The notes under the pieces: generated by a model
What the model saw: the letters and a program-made list of their open reading frames with translations, nothing else
Told to the model about the DNA's origin: nothing
The model's database searches: none
Part shown: piece by piece, positions 8,065 to 16,925 of the stretch
How the letters are laid out: the number at the start of each line of letters is the position of its first letter
How positions within the stretch are numbered: position 1 is the stretch's first letter
Assembly (NCBI RefSeq): GCF_009664975.1
Contig: NZ_WJXB01000011.1
Location: forward strand, 62,001-126,000
Reading direction: 5' to 3'
Source of the DNA: Paenibacillus monticola
GTDB taxonomy: Bacteria > Bacillota > Bacilli > Paenibacillales > Paenibacillaceae
DNA length: 64,000 nucleotides
Translations under genes and position numbers: made by a program

Positions 8065-10428
8065 CTATTGCAGTTCTGCCACGGTCACACCTGCACCGCC
8101 TTCATTATAGTTCCCGAGCCGGTAGCTTTTGACATATCTATGTTTACGCAAATATTCTTGAATACCTGTTCGCAGGACTCCGGTTCCCTTGCCGTGAATA
8201 ATCGAAATCTGGCCTAGATTACCCAGAAAGGCCTCATCGATAAAACGATCTGTCTCCATAATCGCTTCCTCCAGATTAGACCCACGCAAATCCAGCTCAC
8301 TGCGGATATTCTCATCACGCGTTCGTTTCACTATGGTTGCTTGGCGGAGTGCGGGAGTTCCGCCCTTTGGAGCAGATAACAGCTCCAGATCATCAAGACG
8401 CACCTTCATCTTCATTACACCGAACTGCACGAAGGCTTCCTTAGAACCGCTCAGTTCCACCACATGGCCCTTTTGATTCAGACTGCTCATCTTCACTTCA
8501 TCTCCAGCCTGAATCTGCCGTGGGGACTTGACCACAGTACGGGAGACTGCCTTCTTGCGCGGCGCTGGCTCTGCATCATCGAGACGGCGCCGCGCTTCAA
8601 TCAGCTTATGCTCCTTGACAGATGCCCCTTCCTCCATGGCCAGAAGGCGCAGATCCGTGATGATGTCTTCCGCTTCCTTGCGGGCTTTGGCGAGAATCGC
8701 GCTGGCGTCATTCTCCGCCTTCTCCAGCCGTTTATCGCGTTGACTTTCCAGCTTCGCAAGCTCAAGCTGATGCCGTTCCCGCAGTTCCTCGACCTCACGG
8801 CGAATGCTCTCTGCTCTTTCATGCTCCTTCTCGGCTGCGAGACGATTCTCTTCGAGCGAAGCAATCATATGCTCCACGCGCATATCCTCTTCCTTCACTT
8901 CACCACGCGCATGATCGAGAATTGGACCTGGCACACCCAGTCGCTCCGCAATAGCAAAGGCATTGCTTCGTCCTGGAATACCGACCAGCAGACGATAGGT
9001 TGGACTGAGACTCTGGACATCAAATTCCATACTGGCATTGATGACCCCTTTGCGTTCGTAAGCATAGGCTTTAAGTTCACTATAATGCGTGGTTGCCACC
9101 ATCCGGCATTCAGTACGATGGATATGCTCCAGAATCGCAATCGCAAGCGCTGAGCCTTCTGCCGGGTCTGTACCAGCTCCCACTTCATCCAGCAGTATCA
9201 AGCTCTTCGGTGTCATTTTGTGCAGAATATTTACAATATTGGTCATATGGCTGGAGAATGTACTGAGACTTTGTTCAATGCTCTGCTCATCGCCAATATC
9301 GGCATAGATAGCATCAAATACACACATCTGGCTGCCTTCCTCCGCAGGAATGAACAAGCCCGACATCGACATCAGACTCAGCAGACCGATCGTCTTCAGG
9401 GTAACCGTCTTACCACCAGTATTCGGGCCGGTCACAATAATCGAACTATATTGGTTCCCGATCTCCACATCCAGTGGAACTACATGGTCCGCAGCGATCA
9501 GCGGATGGCGTCCTTTACGCAGCTTAAGGTATCCCCTGTCATTCATGCGCGGCTGGGTAGCCTTCATGTCACGGGCAAGACGCGCTTTGGCGAAGATGAA
9601 ATCAAGCTCGCCCAGAATGTCGACATCATAGCTCATCTCTTCGGCAATATCGCCTACTAGTGCTGTCAGTCTGTAAAGAATAATCTCGATTTCACGCTCT
9701 TCACGCAGTCGTGTCTCGCGCAGCTTGTTGTTCATCGCCACAATGGATTCCGGCTCAATAAACAAGGTTGCTCCTGATCCGGACTGATCGTGTACGATAC
9801 CACCAAAGTGAGCACGGTATTCCGCCTTAACCGGAATGACGAACCGATCCCCACGAATCGTCACCAACTGATCCTGCAGCATTTTGGCGACCGAAGAAGA
9901 ACGAATCATAGAATCCAGCTTCTCGCGGATTCTTGTCTCCCCAACCCGTAGCTCCCGGCGGATCGAGGCTAGCTCCGTACTAGCCGTATCGAGCACATCC
10001 GCATTCTCGTCAATACAGGAACGGATATCATCCTCAACATGTTTCTGCTCCGACAACAGCTCGCTTTGGGCAAATAAGGAGACAATTTTCTCTTCCTCAT
10101 GCATTGCAGCTAAGAAACGTTTGACTCTGCGTGCGCCACCAATCGTATTGCCTACGGCGAGCAGTTCACTCGTTCCCAGCATTCCTCCTATAGATGCACG
10201 CTTCAATGCCGGTTTAATATCGCTAATACCGCTGAAAGAAGGGATGCCCTTCAGACGATCGACATTAGCCGCCTCGTCCGTCGCTTGCAGCAACAACTTC
10301 ACCCCTTCAAAATCACCGGAAGGCTTTAACTGCTCGGCAGTTAGCTTTCCCATCGGGGTTTGTGTATATTGCATTAATTTATTTAAAATCTTGCGATATT
10401 CAAGCGTATGCAAAATTTTGTCGTCCAA
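8065..10428 (-). CDS. mutS2: MutS2 ATPase/nuclease
   Basis: 787 residues, normal size for MutS2. Helical core and clamp (1-300), Walker A GPNTGGKT (334-341), Walker B ILLDEVGAGTDP, a long charged coiled coil (about 515-620), and a C-terminal Smr nuclease domain (about 710-787) with ELDLRGSNLEEA and the HGKGTGVLR motif. It lacks the mismatch-recognition domain of MutS. MutS2 suppresses homologous recombination and, in B. subtilis, acts on collided ribosomes through its Smr and KOW-like regions. The best start is TTG at 10428 with GGGAG upstream at a wide 12-base gap. Followed closely by the DUF350 gene. Confidence 0.95.
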   Translation of the reverse strand: MDDKILHTLEYRKILNKLMQYTQTPMGKLTAEQLKPSGDFEGVKLLLQATDEAANVDRLKGIPSFSGISDIKPALKRASIGGMLGTSELLAVGNTIGGARRVKRFLAAMHEEEKIVSLFAQSELLSEQKHVEDDIRSCIDENADVLDTASTELASIRRELRVGETRIREKLDSMIRSSSVAKMLQDQLVTIRGDRFVIPVKAEYRAHFGGIVHDQSGSGATLFIEPESIVAMNNKLRETRLREEREIEIILYRLTALVGDIAEEMSYDVDILGELDFIFAKARLARDMKATQPRMNDRGYLKLRKGRHPLIAADHVVPLDVEIGNQYSSIIVTGPNTGGKTVTLKTIGLLSLMSMSGLFIPAEEGSQMCVFDAIYADIGDEQSIEQSLSTFSSHMTNIVNILHKMTPKSLILLDEVGAGTDPAEGSALAIAILEHIHRTECRMVATTHYSELKAYAYERKGVINASMEFDVQSLSPTYRLLVGIPGRSNAFAIAERLGVPGPILDHARGEVKEEDMRVEHMIASLEENRLAAEKEHERAESIRREVEELRERHQLELAKLESQRDKRLEKAENDASAILAKARKEAEDIITDLRLLAMEEGASVKEHKLIEARRRLDDAEPAPRKKAVSRTVVKSPRQIQAGDEVKMSSLNQKGHVVELSGSKEAFVQFGVMKMKVRLDDLELLSAPKGGTPALRQATIVKRTRDENIRSELDLRGSNLEEAIMETDRFIDEAFLGNLGQISIIHGKGTGVLRTGIQEYLRKHRYVKSYRLGNYNEGGAGVTVAELQ

Positions 10429-10582
10429 TTACAGTCACAGCTCCCTTCATAGATCTTTCTATTATACAGAATACGGGTCATTTTCGCTATTTGGGTATTG
10501 CTTCAAAGCATAAAAAAAACAATTCCAGGTCACAATAACAACTGCACATATCCTTAAGCGATAGCCAAAGGAGGTTAGTTCA

Positions 10583-10930
10583 GTGAGATTTTTAGGTCAT
10601 GTAGTCCGTTTTATCGTAGCAGCGATTGTACTGTTAGTTGTTGGCTGGATCGTCCCACAGTTTACGATTGGCGGTTTCTGGAGCGCGCTTATCCTCGCGC
10701 TGGTTATTGCTCTGCTTGGCTGGGTTGTCGAAGGCATCTTTGGCAAAAAAACAACACCCTTCGGACGCGGCATCGTCGGTTTTCTGGTCAGCGCTCTGGT
10801 CATCTGGATCGCGCAGTTTGTAGTAAGCGGTGTTAGTGTATCCATACTCGGCGCACTTCTGGCCGCGCTGGTCATTGGGATCATCGACTTGTTCCTGCCT
10901 GTATCCACTCCATTTGAAGCCGCGAAATAG
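10583..10930 (+). CDS. YvlD-like small membrane protein (phage holin 4 superfamily fold)
   Basis: 115 residues with four hydrophobic helices (about 5-24, 28-46, 60-82 and 86-106) and short polar turns, matching the four-TM family annotated as phage holin family 4/YvlD. GGAGG sits before a GTG start. No endolysin, tail or integrase genes are near, so it is not evidence for a prophage. Divergent from mutS2. In bacilli YvlD belongs to an envelope-stress operon; the function here is unknown. Confidence 0.75.
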   Translation: MRFLGHVVRFIVAAIVLLVVGWIVPQFTIGGFWSALILALVIALLGWVVEGIFGKKTTPFGRGIVGFLVSALVIWIAQFVVSGVSVSILGALLAALVIGIIDLFLPVSTPFEAAK

Positions 10931-10959
10931 TTTTTTTCAGCCGCACATCGTACGCAAGC

Positions 10960-10999
10960 GAACCCCCCTGTTTCCGGTTCTTCCGGTACAGGGGGGTTC
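10960..10999. terminator. Strong GC hairpin between convergent genes
   Basis: Twelve-base perfect arms (GAACCCCCCTGT / ACAGGGGGGTTC) around a loop that can form a small CCGG stem. It is 29 bases past the YvlD-like gene and 10 bases past the diguanylate cyclase stop. T-runs are weak, so termination may be partial. Confidence 0.65.
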
Positions 11000-11009
11000 G
11001 TCTATTCCT

Positions 11010-12125
11010 TTACGCATAGGACAAAAAGTGGTCATCTCCCGTTGTCACTACAGCGGTGACTACAGCATTCTTCCCGCTTCTTTTGGCAGCATACAGAGCA
11101 TGATCTGTCTTACGGAACAGCAGCTCCTTACCGTCACCCAGTTGGTAATCGCACAAACCGATGCTAACCGTAATCGGTCTGCCCCCCGCATAGGTATGCT
11201 CCATACCCGCAATGTTGATCCGCATCTCCTCCACAGTGCCATAGGCTTCAGGGAAGCTTTGATCCGTGAAAATAACAGCGAACTCTTCCCCGCCATACCT
11301 GGCTGCAAAATCGTTCAAACCAATCATTCCGCCAAGTTTGGCTGCAACTTCCTTCAGTACAAGATCTCCTACCCAATGCCCATACATATCGTTGACGCGT
11401 TTGAAATTATCAATATCAAAAAGAGCCAGCTGCAACCGGAGTCCATTACTTTCACATTGCTCCAGCAAAGAATCGAGATATTCATGAAAAGTTTTATGGT
11501 TATACAGACCGGTGAGTGCATCCATCTTCAGCAGCTTATCCGAAATCGCCCGCTCCACCATGAGCCCCTGCTCCGATTTGGCTAATTGCTCCAAGCTATC
11601 GCGTGCATCGTGAGCGCGGATAATTACACCCTGGGCCATTACGACAAATACAATAAATACGCCCTCTACCATTAAGAATTCAAGCAATGGCTTGTGTAGA
11701 AATATACGTTCCATTCCAAAATAAACTGCGGCATAGAAAATCATGCTGAATATTCCCAGGCTATGAAGCAGTTTACGGTCAAAATATACGAGGGCTACCA
11801 TAATCGGCATCATCAAGGTCATCTGCGCACCATCAACAAACGGCTCTATGACAAAATACAAAAGATAGGAAACTATAAATCCACAGCTAACGACAGCCTG
11901 TTTGTGGTAATTGTGGTTTAAGCGCAACCAGGTCTCGGCAGCTACCATACAGATTAGAATTAATATATTGGAAGTTACAAATAAATGCCCTTGCTTAAGA
12001 TACACTATTGTCTTTACTGCAAGACTATCAACGCCCAACACATAAAAAACTTGCGAAACCAGTAAAAAAATCACAACAATCCAATACCAGTTCAATATTC
12101 TCCGATGCCATATTTCTGTGTTCAA
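11010..12125 (-). CDS. Membrane diguanylate cyclase (GGDEF)
   Basis: 371 residues. Six hydrophobic helices (about 14-190) form an N-terminal membrane sensor, followed by a linker helix and a GGDEF domain (about 205-365) with DALTGLYNHKTF, FDIDNFKRVND and the active-site variant GGEEF. The RxxD inhibitory site is not complete: Asp is present but the Arg position is Gly, so product inhibition is probably absent. It should make cyclic di-GMP at the membrane in response to an unknown cue. No EAL domain, no partner gene adjacent. One of two GGDEF proteins in the window. Confidence 0.88.
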   Translation of the reverse strand: MNTEIWHRRILNWYWIVVIFLLVSQVFYVLGVDSLAVKTIVYLKQGHLFVTSNILILICMVAAETWLRLNHNYHKQAVVSCGFIVSYLLYFVIEPFVDGAQMTLMMPIMVALVYFDRKLLHSLGIFSMIFYAAVYFGMERIFLHKPLLEFLMVEGVFIVFVVMAQGVIIRAHDARDSLEQLAKSEQGLMVERAISDKLLKMDALTGLYNHKTFHEYLDSLLEQCESNGLRLQLALFDIDNFKRVNDMYGHWVGDLVLKEVAAKLGGMIGLNDFAARYGGEEFAVIFTDQSFPEAYGTVEEMRINIAGMEHTYAGGRPITVSIGLCDYQLGDGKELLFRKTDHALYAAKRSGKNAVVTAVVTTGDDHFLSYA

Positions 12126-12365
12126 CTTATCGTCATCTACATTAATGTGAATCCCCTACTTCTAAGCGGTGATATAATAGCTTTCATTATAATTAATTAA
12201 AATTATTTTTGCATCATTTTTTTGCATTTTTCGACAAAGTTCGGAGACAACCTCCTTTTACTAACTTAATAATAGCTTATTAAAGCGTTCTCTTTAATCT
12301 TAAGTTATACTATCTACAGAATTGGTAAACCTGCTTTTCCCATACTTTTTTGAGGAGGATAAAGA

Positions 12366-12758
12366 ATGATCAAGAGGGCTGCACTTCTTTTGTCTATTGT
12401 ATTGGTTCTCTTGCTAGCCGCTTGTAGCAGTGGAAACAATAATAAAACGGCTGCAAACAGCAATGGTGGAGTGTCCAACACCAGTATTGCTCCAGAGGAA
12501 GAAATCACAATTAAAGCAACGAATTACAGCTTCGACCAGAAGGAATACCACTTGAAGAAGGGCGTTCCTGTCAAAATCATTTTTGAGAACGAAAGCGGCA
12601 GTCATGGCATACTTGTGCCCGAGCTCAATCTCCAATTAAACGGTGAGCATTCCTCAGAGGTAATCATACCTGAAGAAGCGGGCACATACAAAATGACCTG
12701 CGCTGTAATGTGTGGCTCTGGTCATAGCGAGATGATTGCCACTGTGATCGTTGAGTAG
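12366..12758 (+). CDS. Lipoprotein with a stand-alone CuA/cupredoxin domain
   Basis: 130 residues. A signal peptide ends in a lipobox (LAAC, Cys20), then an Asn/Ser-rich spacer (21-42) and a cupredoxin domain. The domain carries His80 and, near the end, Cys112-x3-Cys116-x3-His120-x2-Met123, the exact spacing of the binuclear CuA site of cytochrome c oxidase subunit II, except that the usual Glu between the cysteines is Val. No membrane helices and no other oxidase subunit nearby. It likely binds copper outside the membrane, as an electron carrier, copper chaperone or N2O/NO-related factor. GAGGAG precedes the ATG. Confidence 0.75.
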   Translation: MIKRAALLLSIVLVLLLAACSSGNNNKTAANSNGGVSNTSIAPEEEITIKATNYSFDQKEYHLKKGVPVKIIFENESGSHGILVPELNLQLNGEHSSEVIIPEEAGTYKMTCAVMCGSGHSEMIATVIVE

Positions 12759-12767
12759 ATAAACGCC

Positions 12768-12807
12768 AAAAAAGCAAGTCTCCAATCGTGCGGAGACTTG
12801 CTTTTTT
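12768..12807. terminator. Bidirectional terminator
   Basis: AAAAAAGCAAGTCTCC and GGAGACTTGCTTTTTT form a near-perfect stem with an eight-base loop and T-runs on both strands. It serves the CuA lipoprotein gene on one side and xylH on the other. Confidence 0.92.
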
Positions 12808-12834
12808 ATAGGTTTGATTACTATTTCTCGGGTG

Positions 12835-14028
12835 TTATTTTACACCCTTCTTGCGGTTCGAAATGTCCAACCAGACGGCGATAACTAGAATAGAGCCTTT
12901 AACCACGTATTGCCAAAATGATTCCAGTCCCATCAGCGACATGCCGTTATCAAGTGAAGTCATAACGAGCGCCCCGATTATTGCACCTATTACGGTTCCG
13001 GCACCGCCCATCAGCGAGGTTCCGCCGATCACGCAGGCAGCAATAGCATCCATTTCCGCCATGTTGCCAGCGGTGATTGTGGCAGATGCCAAACGGGAAG
13101 TCAATACGATGGATGCTATAGAGGCCAGCAATCCACTGAGTAGAAAGATGAACATGGTCTTCTTCTTAATATTAATACCAGAGAGACGGGCCGCCTCGAT
13201 GTTCCCACCAATCGCATAAACATGACGTCCAAACGTCGTCTTCGTAGACAGAAAATAAAAGATTACTGCCAAAACAATTACAAAAATAATTGGAAAAGGT
13301 ATGCCTTTGTAATTATTCATAACCGCTATGAACGATCCCACCAACAGAGACAGCGCAGCTACTTTTATCACATCCACACCAAGCGGTGCTACTTCGAAGC
13401 CATATTTCTGCCGGGAACGCCGTTTACTAAACGCTGTCCATAACAGCATTCCAACCGCCAATATCCCAAGCACAATTCCAAACCCCTGAGCGAAATAGGC
13501 ATTGCCCAGCAAAGCAAGAAACGGATCGGATACTGGAATTGTCTTCGACTCGGTTACACCCATTAACACCCCGCGAAATACCATCATCCCACCTAGTGTG
13601 ACGATAAAGGCCGGAATCATTTTATAGGCGACTAGCCACCCCTGAAGCAATCCCAGCACCGCTCCGGCAGCCAATGTGCCAACAATGACAACTATCGCTG
13701 GCAGCTCCAGCCAGTTGCTAAGAATTGCCGCTATCCCTCCGGTCAGTCCCACAATAGAGCCTACCGAAAGATCGATATGTCCCGCTACAATTACGAGCAC
13801 CATGCCAATCGCTAGAATAGAAGTGACAGACATTTGCGTAAATAGATTGGATAAATTGCGTGATGTCAGAAAGGTCGGACTCAGAACTCCGAACAGCACC
13901 CATATTAGAATTAATGCACCTACCATTGTATACGCACGGACATCCATTTTGCCAAACAGACTGCTCCAGAGCGATGCTCGGGCTGCCGGGATGTCCCCAT
14001 TATCTTGAAGTTCCTTTTGAAGCTGCAT
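12835..14028 (-). CDS. xylH: Xylose ABC transporter permease
   Basis: 397 residues with about ten membrane helices and the BPD_transp_2 signature of ribose/xylose-type permeases (VIVAGHIDLSVGSIVGL, and GGNIEAARLSGINIKKK near the ATPase contact). The size matches E. coli XylH. It starts two bases after the xylG stop, so the two are translated together. It forms the membrane channel that takes sugar from XylF and is driven by XylG. Confidence 0.9.
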   Translation of the reverse strand: MQLQKELQDNGDIPAARASLWSSLFGKMDVRAYTMVGALILIWVLFGVLSPTFLTSRNLSNLFTQMSVTSILAIGMVLVIVAGHIDLSVGSIVGLTGGIAAILSNWLELPAIVVIVGTLAAGAVLGLLQGWLVAYKMIPAFIVTLGGMMVFRGVLMGVTESKTIPVSDPFLALLGNAYFAQGFGIVLGILAVGMLLWTAFSKRRSRQKYGFEVAPLGVDVIKVAALSLLVGSFIAVMNNYKGIPFPIIFVIVLAVIFYFLSTKTTFGRHVYAIGGNIEAARLSGINIKKKTMFIFLLSGLLASIASIVLTSRLASATITAGNMAEMDAIAACVIGGTSLMGGAGTVIGAIIGALVMTSLDNGMSLMGLESFWQYVVKGSILVIAVWLDISNRKKGVK

Positions 14029-14030
14029 CT

Positions 14031-15542
14031 TTATTTCCCTCCCGTTGCGGCTACCATAATATTTTCCTGTGTCGCCTCGCGCCAGTCCAATTCTCTGACG
14101 AACTCCCCTTCACACATCACCAGAATTCTGTCACTCATTCCGAGCACCTCCGGCAGTTCAGAGGAAATCATAATAATGGCCACACCCTGCTCCACCAGCC
14201 GATTCATCAGATTATATATTTCATATTTCGCACCAACGTCGATCCCTCGGGTAGGTTCGTCCATGATCAGGATTTTCGGGTCGGACATCAGCCATTTGCC
14301 TATAACGACCTTCTGCTGATTTCCTCCTGAAAGTGTACCCACCAACGTTTCCAGCGAAGCTGTTTTCGTCATAAGATCCTGCACATACCGGCGTCCCCAT
14401 TTGATCTCTTCATTCTCGTTAATGATACCCAGCTTCGAGACCTTGCCCAAAGTGGCCAGTGTTGTGTTTCTTTTGACATCCATCCCCATAACCAGTCCCT
14501 GGCGTTTACGGTCCTCGCTAACCAGGGCCATTCCTGCCTTAATGGCTTCAGCAACGGATCGAATCCTCACCGTTTCACCATCAATTTGCACAAGACCTTC
14601 CGCTTTGCCTCCATACGCTCCGAACAGGCTGCTGACCAGTTCAGTTCGTCCTGCGCCCATCAGTCCGGCAATTCCGAGGATTTCACCCTTCTGCAGCGTA
14701 AAATTAATATCCTTGATTACCCTCTGCTGGCGTTGTTCCGGATGCCATACATTATAATTGCTAACCTTCAGCACAATGTCTCCCGGTGTATGCTCTACCC
14801 GGGGATAGCGCTCCGTCAATTCACGGCCAACCATAAGGGACACAACCTCATCATCATTCGTATCCTTGCGATCCAGCGTGGCTACCGTACGGCCGTCGCG
14901 CAATATTGTAATTGAATCTGCAAGTGCAAACACCTCCGGCATCTTATGTGAAATGTATACACAGGAGACTCCCTCACTGCGCAACTGATTCAGAATCCCC
15001 ATAAGAATGGACACTTCACTTTCAGTCAACGCAGCCGTTGGCTCATCCAGAATCAGAATTTTCGTATGCTTGGAGAGCGCCTTGGCTATCTCGACCAGTT
15101 GTTGCTGGCCAATCCCAAGATTGCCGATTTTGACCTCTGGTGAGATGTTCAATCCTACCTTCTTCAGCCAGAGGGACGCATTGTGATACAGCTCATCCCA
15201 CTGAATGACCTTATGCTTACAGGGTTCAGTACCTAGAAAAATATTCTCGCCCACCGTCATCTCTTTGACGAGCGCCAGCTCCTGATGAATAATAGCGATA
15301 CCTGCTTGCTCAGCGTCCGTGATTCTATGAAACTCTTTCTTCTCACCGCCAATCACAATATCCCCACTGTGCGTACCTGCAGGATACAGACCGCTCAATA
15401 CCTTCATCAGAGTGGATTTGCCGGCTCCATTCTCACCGCACAGCGCGTGAATCTCTCCTTGCCGCACCTTGAAGCTAACATGATCCAGTGCCTTAACACC
15501 TGGAAACTCCTTACTGATGTCTACCATTTCCAATACATGCAT
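14031..15542 (-). CDS. xylG: Xylose ABC transporter ATPase (two ATPase domains)
   Basis: 503 residues, the double-ATPase layout of monosaccharide importers. The first domain has Walker A GENGAGKST, a signature variant GIGQQQLVEIAKAL and Walker B ILDEPTAAL. The second has a degenerate Walker A (GLMGAGRTE), signature LSGGNQQKVV and Walker B IMDEPTRGID. As in relatives only the first domain is expected to be fully active. Cytoplasmic face of the membrane. Follows xylF with a hairpin between them. Confidence 0.92.
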   Translation of the reverse strand: MHVLEMVDISKEFPGVKALDHVSFKVRQGEIHALCGENGAGKSTLMKVLSGLYPAGTHSGDIVIGGEKKEFHRITDAEQAGIAIIHQELALVKEMTVGENIFLGTEPCKHKVIQWDELYHNASLWLKKVGLNISPEVKIGNLGIGQQQLVEIAKALSKHTKILILDEPTAALTESEVSILMGILNQLRSEGVSCVYISHKMPEVFALADSITILRDGRTVATLDRKDTNDDEVVSLMVGRELTERYPRVEHTPGDIVLKVSNYNVWHPEQRQQRVIKDINFTLQKGEILGIAGLMGAGRTELVSSLFGAYGGKAEGLVQIDGETVRIRSVAEAIKAGMALVSEDRKRQGLVMGMDVKRNTTLATLGKVSKLGIINENEEIKWGRRYVQDLMTKTASLETLVGTLSGGNQQKVVIGKWLMSDPKILIMDEPTRGIDVGAKYEIYNLMNRLVEQGVAIIMISSELPEVLGMSDRILVMCEGEFVRELDWREATQENIMVAATGGK

Positions 15543-15577
15543 CTTTCCCGCTCCCCTTCTGACCTTTATGGACAGTA

Positions 15578-15601
15578 GTGCGGGACCTTTTGGTCCCGCA
15601 C
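15578..15601 (-). other. Perfect hairpin between xylF and xylG
   Basis: GTGCGGGACC and GGTCCCGCAC pair perfectly around four bases, 18 bases past the xylF stop. It is not followed by a T-run, so it is more likely an mRNA stabilising or attenuating stem that favours the binding protein over the ATPase and permease, a common arrangement in ABC importer operons. Inference. Confidence 0.6.
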
Positions 15602-15619
15602 TTGTCTTTACAGGATGGC

Positions 15620-16708
15620 TTATTGTTTAGGCCATTGGTCCTTTGGAACGTTCTTGTATACATCCTCCAGCTTGTGGAAATTATCCTTAAACAAAACATC
15701 CAGATTGTCCTTGTTTACGGGAATCGGGTCGAGCAGAATGGATGGAACATCAATTTTCCCATTATTTACAGTTTTCTCAGTAGCAATCGCTTCACCTTTG
15801 GCTGCGGCCATCGACATCTCAGCAGCTTTTGTTGCAATCGCATTAATCGGTTTATACACGGTCATCAGCTGCGTTCCTTCGGCAATCCGCTGTACAGCAG
15901 CCAGATCCGCATCCTGTCCCGATACTGGTATTTTACCGGCCATGCCCTGTGCTGTTAGCGCCTGAATTGAACCTCCGGCCGTTCCATCATTAGCTGCTAC
16001 AACACCCTGAATATCATTGTTGTTTGCAGTAAGGGCATTTTCCATATTCTTAAGTGCTTCTTCCGGTTTCCAGTCCTTGGAGAATTGATCATATACAATC
16101 TTGATATCTCCTTTTTCTTCAAGCGGCTTCAGAATATTCATGGCGCCTTCCTTAAACATATGAGCGTTGTTATCCGTGTCAGCCCCGCCGATATAGGCAA
16201 TATTGCCTTTTGGCGCCTGATCGATCACGGCCTGGGCCTGTAATTCTCCAACACGAACATTATCGAAGGAAATATAATAATCCACTTCAGCGTTATTGAT
16301 CATACGGTCGTAAGCAATGACCTTAATGCCTTCCTTGTGAGCTTTCTCCACTATCGTCGCGGTGGCTTCGGCATTGTGAGCGATAACTACGAGTACATCT
16401 ACGCCTTGAGAAATTAATTGCTCCGCTTGGCTCAGCTGTGTCGCATCATCTCCGTTGGCGGCAAGTACCTTCACTTCGCCTCCAAGTTCCTCAATTTTAG
16501 CGGTGAAAATATCACGGTCTTTTTGCCAGCGTTCCTCTTTCAAGGTATCCATAGACATCCCAATAACAATTTTGTCTCCGGCCTTCGCATTCACTGCTTT
16601 CTCCGTATTCTTGTCATCTCCGTTCGAGACCACTCCACAACCTGCAAGTGAGGAAACCAACAATAAAGCTACTAAACTTGAACGTAAGACATTTCCGTAT
16701 TTTCTCAC
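15620..16708 (-). CDS. xylF: D-xylose-binding lipoprotein
   Basis: 362 residues from a GTG start at 16708 (AAAAGGGG upstream); the frame extends to 16771 but without a site. A lipoprotein signal ends in LAGC. The mature chain matches E. coli XylF along its length, including ERWQKDRDIF, YDRMINNAEVDYYISFDN, ENALTANNN, ANDGTAGG and SGQDADLAAVQRI, so xylose specificity is well supported. Anchored outside the membrane by lipid. First gene of xylFGH, downstream of its sensor cassette, with its own cre-like site. Confidence 0.92.
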   Translation of the reverse strand: MRKYGNVLRSSLVALLLVSSLAGCGVVSNGDDKNTEKAVNAKAGDKIVIGMSMDTLKEERWQKDRDIFTAKIEELGGEVKVLAANGDDATQLSQAEQLISQGVDVLVVIAHNAEATATIVEKAHKEGIKVIAYDRMINNAEVDYYISFDNVRVGELQAQAVIDQAPKGNIAYIGGADTDNNAHMFKEGAMNILKPLEEKGDIKIVYDQFSKDWKPEEALKNMENALTANNNDIQGVVAANDGTAGGSIQALTAQGMAGKIPVSGQDADLAAVQRIAEGTQLMTVYKPINAIATKAAEMSMAAAKGEAIATEKTVNNGKIDVPSILLDPIPVNKDNLDVLFKDNFHKLEDVYKNVPKDQWPKQ

Positions 16709-16742
16709 TATTTCTTCGCCCCTTTTCAACAGTTGAAATAAT

Positions 16743-16756
16743 TGATTGCGCTTACA
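16743..16756 (-). promoter_or_regulatory. Candidate cre site upstream of xylF
   Basis: TGATTGCGCTTACA matches the CcpA consensus TGWAANCGNTNWCA at all but two fixed positions, 35 bases ahead of the xylF GTG. Position suits catabolite repression of xylFGH. Not tested. Confidence 0.4.
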
Positions 16757-16889
16757 AATGAATCTTAGCATGTGTACAAGCGCCGTGGTCTGCCCATTGC
16801 CTGCACTTCCTTACTCCTGCCCTGTATTTGAATGCTGCCTCCTGAAAAGAAACTCATTCAGACCTCTTTCACAGGATAAATTGGTTATA

Positions 16890-16925
16890 AAACACAAAAA
16901 AGTCCTTGTCGGTTAACAAGGACTT
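16890..16925 (-). terminator. Rho-independent terminator of the xylose sensor operon
   Basis: AAGTCCTTGT / ACAAGGACTT stem followed by TTTTTTGTGTTTT on the minus strand. It overlaps the last codons of the response regulator, and separates the sensor cassette from xylFGH, so xylF needs its own promoter. Confidence 0.88.

Noticed and set aside
8464..9153. Long open frame on the plus strand (229 codons) opposite mutS2
   Set aside because: Lies wholly inside the conserved mutS2 gene on the other strand, has no family resemblance and no ribosome site; a shadow of codon bias.
10583..10930. Possible prophage holin
   Set aside because: Only the four-helix fold is shared; no other phage gene is present within tens of kilobases.
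10830..11585. 251-codon plus-strand frame overlapping the YvlD-like gene and the diguanylate cyclase
   Set aside because: It crosses a strong terminator hairpin and covers the conserved GGDEF domain on the other strand.
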